Source of the DNA: Pinus tabuliformis
Taxonomy: Eukaryota; Streptophyta; Pinopsida; Pinales; Pinaceae
Reading direction: 5' to 3'
Length of the DNA stretch: 64,000 nucleotides
Assembly: GCA_031772625.1 (NCBI GenBank)
Contig: CM062819.1
Location: 1,233,388,955 to 1,233,452,954 of the forward strand
The notes under the pieces were generated by a model. That model had not been told where the DNA came from and did no database searches. It saw only the letters and a program-made list of their open reading frames with translations. Of this stretch, positions 45,250 through 57,799 are shown piece after piece (the first letter of the stretch is position 1; each line of letters begins with the position of its first letter). The translations under genes and the position numbers were made by a program.

Positions 45250-48200
45250 TATTACCGCTCAAACTAGCAGGGGGCATAAAAGGGACTCCTAAAGGGACAA
45301 CTACTAGATTAAGGGAAATGACACCTCAGCTAAGACTCCCTACTCTTCACTGACTTTCACCGATGGGAGGAGACTTGGTATATAGAAAGTCACTCGTGAA
45401 GGATGAATCAACCAATGGATGTGAAGTGACCTTAATGATCCTTTTCCTAAAAGGGGGGTTAAGAATAGAGCTTTCTTGCTTTTTAAGCAAGGTATGAAGA
45501 TTTCTAGGATAAGGAGGTGCGAATTTGAGGTTTAGGTTAGAGGAATATGCCTTGAAAAGGAGTTTCCCAATCCTAAAATCCTTATTGATCTCGAATTCCC
45601 GAATGGTTCTTGAAGAATTGACTTTTCAAAGGTGTGGGACCACACAAGACCAAGTGGACCCAACCTAGGTTAAGGAGTGAGAATCTAGCAACCGATGATG
45701 TTCTTAACCCAGACAAGGAAGGGGAAAGGATTAAAGTAGAAATTTCCAATTAAAAGTATCAAATTGATCCTATGAGGTGCTAGCCTAGGTAATACTAGGG
45801 CAAAGTTTGATCTCAGAGCTAGGGCTTGCATTATCTCACAACTCTACCGCTGGAATGGCTTCAAAATTGGAGGAGGCTTTGAGGACACACCAGCGCAGTA
45901 GAGGCTAGGAGATCGAATTTTTTCTTGGGCTATTTTGTCAGGAAAGTGATGCCCTAGGTGACCCAACTTGGCTAGACCTAGAAGAGAGAGGGAAAAGGTG
46001 GAGAAATTTGTTCTTTGAGTGATCATCTATTGGTGGACCAGTGCCTTAATCTCTTGGGGAGAATGGAGTCTAGGAGAATGATGAGAAAGGTACTTGTATT
46101 TCGGTCAAGGAGGCCTTAAGGACTACTTCGCTTGGCCTTTAGGGCAAGAAGAAGAGACCTCAAAGCTTTTATACTTCGTTGGAAAAAAGAGATGGATTAT
46201 CAAGATAAATTCACCGGTGGAATTATCCCTAGGATATTTCATTCACATACATGGCCCAAACATTGAAAGATTCTATATAAAAACAATAATTCCACAAATT
46301 TGCAATTATGCAATACAACAATTAGCTCTATTATAGAGAAAATCCCATTCAATGCATATGACAATAAAACAAGAATAACATAAAATGTGTGTACTTACAT
46401 GTAATAGAACATATCCAACCATCAACAATTTGACAATAAAGAAGCTCCAAGATAAAATACTCCAATCCAAACATCAAAATTCATCCATGCTCCAATTCTT
46501 CATCCCAGAAAAAGTGCGAAATTCTCTAAAGAGAAGAGTGATCCAATCCAAAGTGATGATGAGAAAATGAACTCATCTCACTTGTATTTATACACTAATT
46601 AGGAGTTTGAATTAGTCTCTTAGGCCTACATAAGCCCCAAAAATAAAATAATGTGCTAATAACCTAACTTTTGGTGACAAGCCCACCAAACTAGCTCATA
46701 AATGAAATAATGAGCCTCCCAAGAGGTCAAATGATAAACATTACATGCCCCAGGGCTCTCCAAGAGGCTTGATGAGGTCCATAGGTGCCATAATGAAGAA
46801 TAGGACCTTCAAGTGATGGACGAGGGGGCGGCTCCTTGTTCTCCAAACAATAAACATGTGGTGCTCCCAAGGGTGTGGGGGCATGATAATAACTCATGGG
46901 TCTCCAAATGAGTCGAAGACACATGTAGACCATTTGTAAGGGCTCAAATGATGGTGAAGGTGATGCCACATCCTCCTACAAGTCCTCGGTAAACTGCCAA
47001 GTGTGTGGTACATCTGTGGGGCTTACTGGGCAAAGGTGAACTAGGTGTGTCTTCCTCGTCCAAAAGGTGGATCTTGAGCCAATCTCTGAATATCTCTAGG
47101 GATCCATAAAGTGTTGTCTACTGCCGTGGAGGCCCATGGCTCTCAACACACACCCTACATGTGCCAATGTAGCTCTCTGAAGGGTTAGGACCCCGTATAG
47201 GGAGACCAAACCCAAAATGGAGACCACCTGCAGTCCTACATAAGATCCAATGTGTCCCCTAGCCTTCCAGTACAACAAGTCATCAAGGAAATCGATTAAA
47301 AGAGCTTACAAACCATGTATCACAAATGGGGACTTCATAATGGCCCGCACTTCCATAATGGGCTTTGGCATGTGCTAATGTCTCCAAACTTCAAACGACG
47401 TTAAACGAGTATCCCATTAGGTGGTTTGTACTTCTAAAGGGGATGATATTTCTAAGGTACATTCTTTAAAAGGTGGTGGTATGTGATAAAGAGGTGAATG
47501 GAGTAGGGGATGAGAAAGGGCAACCCTGGACCACATGCTCGGGTACAAGGGTAGCTAGTAGAAGGGAAGCCCACACTTGGGTATAATAATTTATAGGAGG
47601 GAGAAATTGTGGTACATGAGGTGCCCCGACCTTGATTCTTCCACCCTTCTTTATATGCCATTTGTATTTTTATGATTTTTGTTTAATTAACTGCTTGGAG
47701 CTCAAGGGGTAAGAGCATGATGTATGAGATATAGCAGTGGATACCTCCTTTTACGTTAGGGCGGTTCATTGCTCACCAGGGGTTGGGACAATCATGGGTT
47801 GCTATATGATGAAGGAGGCTCATAAAACTTGTAGGAACCAGGGTGATGGGGTAGAGCTTATGTATTGTCTTTTGCCCACGTGCTAAATATGTTTTCCCTG
47901 GCCATCTTTTGCATTTTGTTGTACATTTTCCTGTTGAATGTGGACAATGTGATTTTATTTTCTTTTTCACTGCATCAACCTCTGGGGCATCATTCCAGGC
48001 CTGACCCAAGGTGTGGGCAAGGGGAAGGGGAGAACTAGCCCTATGTGGACCCAGTGGAGGAATGTGGACCCAGGTGGGAGAAATGATGAATGGGGTGACA
48101 ATGAGTGGAAATGGGCTAATATATGCAGATGAGGGAGTGGGACCACATAACTTAAATCAAGGTTTCCTGTGAAATAGCATCCCTAAAGCCAAATGGTCAG

Positions 48201-48566
48201 TAAAAGAGATCCCATGGGACTAGAATCCAAGGTTAATATCCAAAAGGGGGTCTAGGGGACAAGAGCACTGACCTAGCCCGTTCTTTCCTCGAGATCCCTC
48301 CATTAATCCATGCCCAGAAGTGTCCATGATAAGCAAACTACAATACTTAATTACCAAATTACAAGGCATACCTTTAGGTTCGGGAGGCCCACCTTCAAAC
48401 ATACGATCATGACAGATGGGTGAGGGACCACATGGCTGGCTCAGGTGGCGGAGAAGTGGCACAATGAGCTAGTTGGTGGCTACAAGGGGCTGCTGGTTAC
48501 CGACTGAGGACCATCTTGGAGAAAAAAATTCTCCTAGGGATATCACCCACAAAATGGTGGGTAACA
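45250..48566 (-). mobile_element. Y4 3' LTR, 3317 bases
   Basis: The edges are TATTACCGCTCAAACTAGC (worn TG) and AAATGGTGGGTAACA. It aligns along its length with 51316-54661: shared boxes include GTCACTCGTGAAGGATGAATC, TTATACACTAATTAGGAGTT and ACCACATGGCT. Several short open frames occur in both LTRs at the same places with differing stops, and none looks like protein. Confidence 0.9.
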
Positions 48567-48888
48567 TCTGGCTCCAACTAGGACGTGATCTCTTGAAGAA
48601 GTGGACGAAGCTATTTGAACGGGAGGTCCAAGAACAACAACAATCTTTTGGTTATCGTAGACCTGTTATCTGCACATGTAATAGATGAAAGGCAAGGGGA
48701 AGCATGCTTTCGGGACGTCTCATGATCGCACATGCTTAATGTTAGGCCTTAAAATCAACAGAAAGATAAATTGATGTGAATTTTAATTTAGATGCGTCTA
48801 CTGTACCATGAGAAATATCATATGATGTTAGTTCTAAAGAAAAATCAACATGCAATGCATCCTACTCTACCATGCATATGATACAATA
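48567..48888 (-). other. Y4 interior 3' untranslated end
   Basis: It opens TCTGGCTCCAACTAGGAC at the LTR edge and shares about 100 bases with Y3 (42088-42190), including a GGAGGTC…AGAACA block. No clear purine tract is visible at the LTR edge (minus strand TCCTAGTTGGAGCCAGA). Confidence 0.55.
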
Positions 48889-49674
48889 TCAAGTCTTAAG
48901 GAAAGGGGTGATACGACTTAATTTGACCGGCTCGGGCCAAAGTTTGTTGTTGAGTTTGGCAATGTAATAATAATCCTCCCCAACTTTTCCATGAATCTTG
49001 ACAGGCATTGGATCTCTATCAACCAAGACCAAGTCCTTGACCTTATATTCCTTTTTAGGCTTCCACTTTTTGCTTGCTTTAGAGATTGGTCGCTTGAGGA
49101 TACAAACTTCTTGAGCTGGGAGAATAGGAGAAGGCTTCTCAATTTCATGTGTTTCATAGTATGGTCCAGGCTTGATCACATGAGATAGGTAGGTGGGTTC
49201 CCTATAAAGGATAAAAGGGGTTCCATCAGATTGCGGAATGGTGGCATATGATAAGTCCATTTGAACATGACCCCCAACGGTAGCTCCCCATTTCCTAGAT
49301 AATAGCATCCCCCACACATTAGGAATATCAATGACAACAACATCCATGAGGAGGGATATGTCGGGATTCCTAGCCAAAGAAACCTTAAGGTCCTTGATGG
49401 TACTTTCTACTTCCATAGGCTTGGAGTTAAAACCACACAACTTCTTGTACGACTGAGTGACGCTGAGACCCAATTGCTTCATAACTTTTAAGGGCATGAT
49501 ATTCACGGAAGCCCCTGAGTCTAACATACAATTGTGTTAGAAGAGTTCATTGATAGCCAAAGTGAGCATAAACGGTTCATACCAGGGGTTTCGGTCAGGA
49601 ATATCAATGTTTTGTAATTCTTTGGGTAATTCTTCTTCCTGAATTCCCAGGGACTTCTTGATTTGTTGTTGTTG
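48889..49674 (-). pseudogene. Y4 aspartic protease with integrase-like C-terminal tail
   Basis: The open part (49527-48889, 212 codons) starts inside the active site: MLDSGASVNIMPLKVMKQLG, the D-S-G-A motif of Ty3/gypsy protease, then VVVIDIPNVWGMLLSRKWG. After residue 150 it changes character: KEYKVKDLVLVDRDP, KVGEDYYYIAKLNNK and VKLSRITPFL resemble the barrel-like C-terminus of an integrase (…F.VGDLVL…, ending RLKPF). Upstream, the same frame runs back to gag through ELPKELQNIDIPDRNPWYEP, broken by a stop at about 49543 and by TAG at about 49675. The join suggests that a deletion removed reverse transcriptase, RNase H and the integrase core. The protease itself is clear; the tail assignment is inferred. 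Confidence 0.8.
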
Positions 49675-51065
49675 CTAAGGAAGTTTAGCAATCTCTTTCA
49701 AAGGAATGGGTATGGTCATTCTTCCTATGGCAACTCCTATGTTAATGTCGAGTTTAACCTCTTTCCCTTTTTCTTTCTTCTGGATGTTTTCCTTCCTCGG
49801 AGGATCTTTTTTTGGATTGGCTTTGGTTAGGGGATCCTTCTTGGGAGGAATTTCAGGCAGAGATTCTTTGGGAGGGGCTTGCTTAGGCAATGAGTCTTCT
49901 TTAGATGGTTCCTTAGAGGTTGTGGGGTCTTTATTATTTTTCTTTCGTGAATGTTGGTCCCCTTTGAACCTTCCCTTGCTATCAGAGTTAAGAATGGGTT
50001 CTTCCCTAAGGGTGACCTCACTAATGGGAAGATGTGTATATGACTCTCCTAGCAAAATGTTGAAGATGTCAGATTCCACAAGGTTAGCTGACTCATCAAT
50101 TTGTTCATCCTCACTCTCTTCCTCTTCACTTTCCTCATCCTCAGATGATGGGTCTGGCTCAACAACATTAGTTGGAGCCAAAGTGTTTGGGAATTGAGAT
50201 GAGCTTGGCCTATCTTCTTCACTTTGCTTTTTTGGAAAGGGTTTTCCTTTTGGAATATAGCTAGATTTTTGGGCCCTTTCCAAGGCAGTGATTTTGTTCA
50301 TGATAACCCTATCACGTGCATTGGCTTCTTCGGTGAACTTGTCCATTCTCTTGAGGATGGCAAGGAGAGTTTCTTCATGTTGATCTTTGGACTTCTCCTT
50401 CTTGACCTCAACTCTAGCTCTAGGGTGGTCAGTGATATCTACCTTCGAGATTCGTATGTTTTCTTCAACTTCCATTGCTATCTCTTTAGCTTCAGCCAAA
50501 GTGGAAGGTTTCTTATCCCTTAACACATAGGTGAAGTGGCCACCCACCGCTTTTATGAACTTATCAAGAATGTTGGCTTCAAATGGCTTCAAATGATCAT
50601 GTATATCTTTGACTACCCTATCAAATTTTTGAATGAATTCTCGTACATCTACCCTTCCCTTGTTTATATGTAGAACTTTTCAATGTTAAAGGTCCCATGG
50701 GCATTGCATGACCACCTCTTCATGAATAGGTCTTCAAAGTCATTAGAGTCTTCTATGCATGCCGGGGGAAGGCTAAGGTACCAGTCTCTTTCTTGTCCCT
50801 CAAGTGATAGAGCAAAAAGCATCATGACCCTATCTTCATCAAAGATCATCCTAGGGGACATTTGCCAATAGAATTCCTCAATAAAACCATGGGCAGTCCA
50901 AGTAGCATCCCCTTTGAACTTGGGTAACCATCGGTTATATTTTTTAGGTAGTGGTTTGGGATCATCACTCAATTTCAAAGGGGCAAAGACACTAACCAAG
51001 TGTCTTTCACTCTTGGTCATCTTGGGTTGATCTTGTTTTGGGTTAGTGTTTGAACTAGATGGCAT
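49675..51065 (-). pseudogene. Y4 gag, one frameshift
   Basis: The N-terminal part (51065-50664) starts at an ATG about 230 bases inside the primer site and shows LPKFKGDATWTAHGFIEEF, then DRVMMLFALSLEGQERDWYL and DFEDLFMKRW, the Ty3/gypsy gag core. A shift near 50665 moves the frame, after which REFIQKFDRVVKDIHDHLKP and the 305-codon open part (50592-49675) follow. That part has a VEENIRISKVDI helix region, an acidic block (SSEDEESEEEESEDEQ) and a lysine/proline-rich tail with repeated PPKKDP-like units. There is no zinc knuckle; the basic tail could bind RNA instead. Gag would build the particle, with all enzymes except protease coming from another element. Confidence 0.85.
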
Positions 51066-51294
51066 CTTCAGGGATGGATCAATGACTTTCTCAAATTCAG
51101 GGAAAAGGGCGGTTCCAACAGGTGATGGATTTCGCTCTCCCCTTTTTGCAGCAGCCCTAGTTAAAGGAGGAATGTTGTTGCCTTCAAGTAAACTAGGGGT
51201 TTGGACAATGAGTGGAGTCGCCAGAGGAATGCTTTATAGATGTCGTCAATGAATCAATTCCTCAATGATTCACTAGGGAGGTAGACCTTCTTCC

Positions 51295-51312
51295 TCCCCG
51301 GAAACGATGCCA
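51295..51312 (-). other. Primer-binding site of Y4, tRNA-Asp type
   Basis: On the minus strand TGGCATCGTTTCCGGGGA, 15 of 18 to the tRNA-Asp site TGGCGCCGTTGCCGGGGA, three bases inside the LTR edge. Its position next to the right LTR fixes the element's direction. Confidence 0.8.
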
Positions 51313-51315
51313 AAA

Positions 51316-54300
51316 TGTTACCGCTCAAACTAGCAGGGGGGATAAAAGGTACTTCTAAAAGGACAACTGCTAGATCAGGGGCAACGATGGAGGCTTAGCT
51401 CACTATCACCTCAACTAAGACTCCCTACTGTTTACGTACTTTCACCGATGGGAGGAGACCTGATATATAGAAAGTCACTCGTGAAGGATGAATCAACCAA
51501 TGGATGTGAAGTGACCTTAATGATCCTTTTCCTAGAAGGGGGGTTAAGAATAGAGCTTACTTGCTTTTTAAGAAAGGTACAAATATTTCTAGGACAAGGA
51601 GGTGAGGATTTGAGAGTTAGGTTAGAGGAATATGCCTTGTAAAGGAGTTTCCCAATCCTAAAATCTTTATTGAACTTGAATTAACGAATGGTTCTTGAAG
51701 AATTGACTTTTAAAAGGCGCAGGACCACATGGGACCAAGTAGACCCAACCTAGGTTAAGGAGAGAGAATCTAGCAACCAATGATGTTCTTAACCTAGACA
51801 AGGAAGGGGAAAGGATCAAAGCAAGAATTTCCAATTAAAAGTATCAAATTGATCCTATGAGGTGCTAGCCTAGGGAATATCAGGGCAAAGTTTGATCTCA
51901 TAGCTAGGGCTTGGGTTATCTCACAACTCCATTATCGGAATGGCTTCAAAATTGGAGGAGGCCTTAAAGACACACCAACGCACTAGAAGCAAGGAGATCA
52001 AACCTTTTCTTAGGCTATTTTGTCGAGAAAGTGATGCCCTAGGTGACCCAACTTGGCTAGACCTAGAAGAGAGAGGGAAAAGGTGGAGACAAATGTTCTT
52101 TGAGTGATCACCAATCGGTAGACCAGTGCCTTAATCCCTTGGGGAGAATGGAGTCTAGGAGAATGATGAGAAAGGAACTTGTATTTTGGTGAAGGAGGCC
52201 TTCAGAACTACTTCGGTTGGGCTTTAGCGCAAGAAGAAGAGACCTCAAAGCTTTTATACTTCGCTAGCAAAAAGAGATGGCTTATCAAGATAAATTCACT
52301 TGTGGAATTATCCCTAGGAGATTTCATTCACATACATGGCCCAATAATTGAGAGATGCTATATAGAAACAATAATTCCACAAATTTGCAATTATGCAATG
52401 CAACAATTAGCCCTATTATAGCGAAAATCCCATTCAAGCGTATGGCAAAAGTAAAACAAGAATAACATTAAATGTGTGTACTTACATGTAATAGAACATA
52501 TCCAACCATAAACAATTTGACAATAAAGAAGCTCCAAGATAAAATACTCCAATCCAAACATCAAAATTCATCCATGCTCCAATTCTTCATCCCAAAAAAA
52601 GTGTGAAATTCTCTAAAGAGAAAAGTGATCCAATCGAAAGTGATGATGAGAAAATGAACTCATCTCACTTGTATTTATACACTAATTAGGAGTTCGAATT
52701 AGTCTCGTAGGCCTACATAAGCCCCAAAAATAAAATAATGTTCTAATAACCTAACTTTTGGTGACAAACCCACCAAACTAGCTCATAAATGAAATAATAA
52801 GCCTCTCAAGAGGTCAAATGACAAACAATACAGGTCCCAGGGTTCTCCAAGAGGCCTGATGAGGTCCATAGGTGCCATAATGAAGAATAGGACCCTCAAA
52901 AGTAATGGACAAGGGGGCGGCCCCTTGTTCTCCAGAGTCCAAACAAGAAATCTGTGGTGCTCCCAGTGGGTGTGGGGGCATGATAATAAACCCACGGGTC
53001 TCCAAATGAGTCGAATATGCATGTAGACCATCTGTAAGGGCTCATATGATGGTGTAGGTGATGCCACGTCCTCTTACAAGTCCTGGGTAAGCTGCCAAGT
53101 GCATGGTACATCTGTGGGGTTGGCTGGGCAAAGGTGAACTAGGTGCATCTTCCTCATCCAATAGGTGGATCTCGAGCCAATCTTTGAACATCTTTGGGGA
53201 TGCATAGAGTGTTGTCTATTGCTGTGGAGGTCCATGGATCTCAACACACACCCTACATGTGCCAATGTAGCCCTCTGGAGGGTTAGGACCCCGTATAGGG
53301 AGACCAAACCAAAAATGGAGACCACCTGCAATCCTGCATAAGATCCAATGCATCCCCTAGCCTTACAGCACAAGAAGTCATCAAGGAAATTGAGTAAAAG
53401 AGCTTACAAACCATGTACCACAAATGGGGACTTCATAATGACCTTCTCTTCCATAATGGGCTTTGGCATGTGCTAATGTCTCCAAACTCCAAATAGGGTT
53501 AAATGAGTATCCCATTAGGTGGTTTCTACTTCTAAAGGGGATAGTATGTCTAAGGTAAATCCTTTAAAAGGTGGTGGTATGTGATAAAGAGGTGAATGGA
53601 GTAGGGGATGAGAAGGGGCAACCCTGGGCCACATGTTGGGGTAGAAGGGTAGCTAGTAGAAGGGAAGCCCACACTTGGGTATAATAATGTATAGAAGGGA
53701 GAGATCGTGGTACATGAGGTGTTCTGACCTTGATTTTTCCACCCTTCTTTATATGCCATTTGCCTTTTTATGATTTTTGTTTAATTAACTACTTGGGGCT
53801 CAAGGGGTAAGAGCATGATGTGTGAGATATAGCAGTGGAAACCCGCTTTTAAGGTAGGGCAGTTCATTGCCCACCACGTGTTGGGACAATCATGGGTTAC
53901 TATATGATGAAGGTGGCTCATAGAACCTGTAGAAACCAGGGTGATGGCCATGATGATGGGGTAGAGCTTATGTATTGGATTTTGCCCACGTGCTAAATGT
54001 GTTTGCCTTGACCATCTTTTGCATTTTATGGTACATTTTCCTGTAGAATGTGGCCAATGTGCTTTTACTTTTTTTTAGCTCCATCAAGCTCTGGGGCATC
54101 ATTCCAGGCCTGACGGAAGGTGTGGGTAAGGGGAAGGGGAAAATTGCCCCTGTGGACCTAGTGGAGGAATGTGGACCTTGGTGGGAGAAATGATGAATGG
54201 GGTAATAATGAGTGGAAAGGGGATAATATATGCAGATGAGGGAGCGGGACCACGCAACCTAAATCAGGGTTTCTTGTGAAATACCATCCCTAAAGCCAAA

Positions 54301-54661
54301 TGGTTAGTAAAAGAGATCTCACAGGACTAGAATCCAAGGTTAATATCCAAAAGGGGGTCTAGGGGACAATAACACAGACCTAACCCATTTTTTTCGCGGT
54401 ATCCCCCCTTTAATCCATGCCCAAAAATGTCCATGATAAGCAAACTACAATACTCAATTACCAAATGACAAGGCATACCTTTAGGTTCAGGAGGCCCACC
54501 TTCAAACATACGATCATGACAGATGGGTGAGGGACCACATGGCTAGCTCAGGTGGCGGAGAAGTGGCACAATGGGCTAGTTGGTGGCTGCTGGCTGCCGA
54601 CTGAGGACCATCTTGGAGAAAAATTTTCTCATGGATATCACCCACAAAATGGTGGATAACA
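51316..54661 (-). mobile_element. Y4 5' LTR, 3346 bases
   Basis: The edges are TGTTACCGCTCAAACTAGC and AAATGGTGGATAACA, short inverted termini. It is collinear with the left LTR with small indels. The primer site lies beside it, so this is the 5' LTR and should hold the promoter, which I could not locate with confidence. Confidence 0.9.
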
Positions 54662-56818
54662 GACTCCAGGTGCACGAACTGTGGACAGAGGCTGACTTTG
54701 TTTGGATCCCAATTATTTTTATGGTTCTCTAACTTCTCTAAGGCTATGGTTTCTACATTTATCTTTCGAAATACATTTAGCCATTATCAAAGATTTATAA
54801 AAATTTATTCTTTCAAAATTCTTTCAAGCATTTTTCACATGTATATTTTGTAAATATAATTGTAAAATAGTGTTTTGTAAATAATTTATTTTCTAACATT
54901 TGTTTTGTAGCTAGGGTTTCTAGGGTTTTGAGATTTTTTGCAATTTTGTATATATTGGGGTTTTGGGTTATTGTAAATTCATTTGTGCAGGTGAGATCAA
55001 GTGAGAAGAACTAGATTAGAGCTAGATCTAGGCCCTTGAGGGTAAGATCCAACCTCTAAATTTTTTTTCAGGGCCAACTATTGAAGAAAATTTGTAGTAA
55101 ATTTGAAGATCTAAAGCAAAATTATTTTGGAGCAAGGGTTTCGAAATTTTTTAGGCCAAAGGGCCAAGCATCCTCCTCCAAGGTCAGCATCAGCCTTTTT
55201 CCTCCTTGCTTCAGCCATTTCAGGGCCCGCATCTGCCCTTTTAGCCTCCTAGAGTCTGTTTGTAAGCCTTAGAGGGCCTTGACCTCCTCTTTCACCCCCC
55301 GAGTCATAGGTTTTAGGCCATTTCTGGCCTGGTCCTGAGCCCTTGAGGCCTCGATCGTCCTTCTTGGGCTTGGACGACAGTCCTTAGGGCTTGCTGTGGG
55401 CTTCTAAAGCCCTCTCCTAGCCTCGTCCCCTCTCCTTCCTCTTCTGTGACACTCATCTCTCCCTTTTCTGACCTCCTTTAGTCCTTGCGTCATCCTCTTT
55501 ACCCCTTTTCCTTAGCTGCTCAACCTTTGAGCCCTCCTTCACCCCAACACTAGCCCTATTGAGCCTAGCATTACCCTTCCTTGGCCTTAGTTTTCCCTCT
55601 GTCCATCTCTGAATTTTCTGAACTGAATGTTGTTGAGTTTTGCAGGTGGAATTGACTCAAAGTTGGTGTTTTTAGGTGCCAAGTACTTTGGAGAATTTTA
55701 TGCCAACTTGGGTGAGTGATCTACAAGGCCTTGGGCCTATGGTTTGATTTCTAAAACCTTGTCCTCTCACTGTTCTGGTAGAGCTGTAATAAATCTTTCA
55801 TAACAGTGACAAAATACTTAATTAAGTGCCCTAAAATCACATCTAAGTGGTCTAAACACACTTAAAGTTTCATAATAAAAATTTTGCTAATTGTTTGGTG
55901 ACTTGGGCATTGTTTCTTGAGCATAGATCTACTTGTTTAGTGACTGAAATATCTCTGCATAATCAATAGATCAGATCTGCAGATTTCATCACATAAGGCT
56001 AAAAAATCAAAATTTTCAATTTGGCAATTTTTCGCTTTATTTGGCACACACTTTCACATTGGTATCTCACTGTTTGCATATCTCTCTTACTGCTGTTATA
56101 AGTGTTTCCAGATCTGACATTTCTTTGAATATTTCATCATAACAGGGTTAAGCAACTCGTATAATTGCTTGGCAAGTGATTTGGAATCTCATTGGTCATA
56201 TTTAGTTGTCATATGCTTGATAGTTTCTTGATCTAGAGTGATTTACTTACTATTGTCCTATATGTCACATAAGTGGTTTTTATGATCTAATTGGCTCATT
56301 GTGATTTATGTTATTGAAATCTAATGTTTACTTGTCTTACGTTAGATTTAAGAATTGTCAACTTAGCACTGAAATAACTCATTAAAACATTCTAATCATA
56401 AAATCTCTTGGTGTTGAATATCTTAACTCTTTTGGGCATATTGATAACTTGTGATCTAAGTCATATTGCTTTTTGATATCTAATTGCGTTGGCAAGTGAC
56501 AAATTGGCATTTGAGTATCTTGTTCTAATTGTGCTCCATAAGCATTGAAGAATCTATTTGGTCAACTTTGGCATTTAAAATCTTAATCATGATAAGTGGC
56601 ATAAGATTGTTGATAATCATCATTGGAATTGTGATTGATAATCATTGGCTAATCATTCATTGGTTAAACATATTGTGGAAGATAATTATCTTTGGATTGT
56701 TTAATATTGGCACTTAATAATTGGCACATTCTTGGTAATAAGATTTTCTTTCCATTTATCGATAAGTACTCTTGTCATTGAAGATTAATCCTAACTTTAA
56801 GTACTTAAACAACCACGC
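54662..56818 (-). mobile_element. Family-X LTR X4, middle piece (reverse)
   Basis: After Y4 the reversed X sequence resumes: TTGTATATATTGGGGTTTTG and GAGCTAGATCTAGGCCC mirror X2 at 8590-8780, and GGTGACTTGGGCATTGTTTC mirrors its middle. A C/T-rich part at 55150-55600 is the counterpart of the purine-rich block of X1 and contains no gene. It is cut at 56818 by a Z-type LTR. Confidence 0.7.
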
Positions 56819-57799
56819 TGTAATGTCCCAAACAAGATATTTTGCTAATTATGCAGAAAACTATCTCAACCAAATTTTTTTCATAAATTTACCATTCAAT
56901 TAATAAAAGATTGCCATGTAAAAAAATAACACATAGAGTGCATGCAATTCAATAACACAATGAGCAGAAATAATCTCAACTTTCATTATAATAAATAACT
57001 GAAAGAGTGTACATGATGATATAGTTGAAATAACTGAGATAGATGATCTGGTCTCCAAAACTGATCTTGCTCTGATGCTGAAACTGGCCCTCCCAAATCT
57101 GAACTGAAATCAATCACCGCACCTGTGAATTGTAGCTGAATCCACCAAGGAGATGAGGTGGGCTTTCATCCACTCTCACCATGGTCACCCGAGGGTTTTC
57201 GTCCTGGGGCTACTGCTGAAGTGGAGAACCGAGTTCTCAAACCTCTCCACAAGAAGAAATCACAAATCCAAGCTATCCTCCAATGGCCTCCTCCTCCTCC
57301 TTTATAGATCTGATGGACTCCTATTTTATTGTTATTTTAACCATGGAGCACTTTTCCCTCTTTTATTTCAATTAAAATATTCTTTTTAATGCGGGAAAAG
57401 GGTAAATTGGCCACCATGTCTCCTCAAGTCACTGAAACCCACATCTAAACATCACATCTTGTAGATCTTCTCGTTCTAGTTCCAATGAGCTATTACACTA
57501 AGGCGTTCTATCAAGTATTCCTCTCGGAATGCCACCTTAAGCATAATTAATTGAGTTAGGCGCAATAATAACTCTGTTTTTTGAAAGTTGCCAGAATGCA
57601 CTGGAACGAAAGGCAAACTGTGCAAATGATGGAATATACGAAGTGAATACCATCGGACCTCATAGAAACTCCTCAGAACCTCTCCAAAAGCCCTTGGGCC
57701 CGTTGATGAAACCAACCTACGCCTGTGACCTGTCTGGCCCCAACTGTGAAAGTCCATCCTAACCATGTCATAAGGAACACCAGAAAAAGGAACATTACA
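56819..57799 (+). mobile_element. Z-like solo LTR Z2, 0.98 kb, inside X4
   Basis: It starts TGTAATGTCCCAAAC and ends AAGGAACATTACA, nearly the same inverted termini as Z1 (TGTCATGTCCC / GGAACATTACA). The flanks are X4 sequence on both sides. CAACC follows it at 57800, and CAACC also occurs at 56810-56814, four bases before its left end, so the exact duplication is unclear. Strand is arbitrary. Confidence 0.6.

Larger units (their letters stand above)
45250..54661 (-). mobile_element. Complete family-Y element Y4, gag-protease only, 9.4 kb
   Basis: Two direct LTRs (45250-48566 and 51316-54661) enclose a 2.75 kb interior that codes on the minus strand for gag and an aspartic protease and lacks reverse transcriptase, RNase H and the integrase core. 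A tRNA-Asp-type primer site adjoins the right LTR, and near-identical pentamers flank the element. Non-autonomous gypsy elements keeping gag have been described in plants as TR-GAGs. This one is set apart by very long LTRs, which make up 71 percent of its length. The LTRs differ at many scattered sites, so it is not very recent. Confidence 0.9.

Noticed and set aside
49706..50197. 163-codon plus-strand frame with long serine runs
   Set aside because: It lies opposite the acidic and basic low-complexity parts of the Y4 gag, whose codon make-up creates it.
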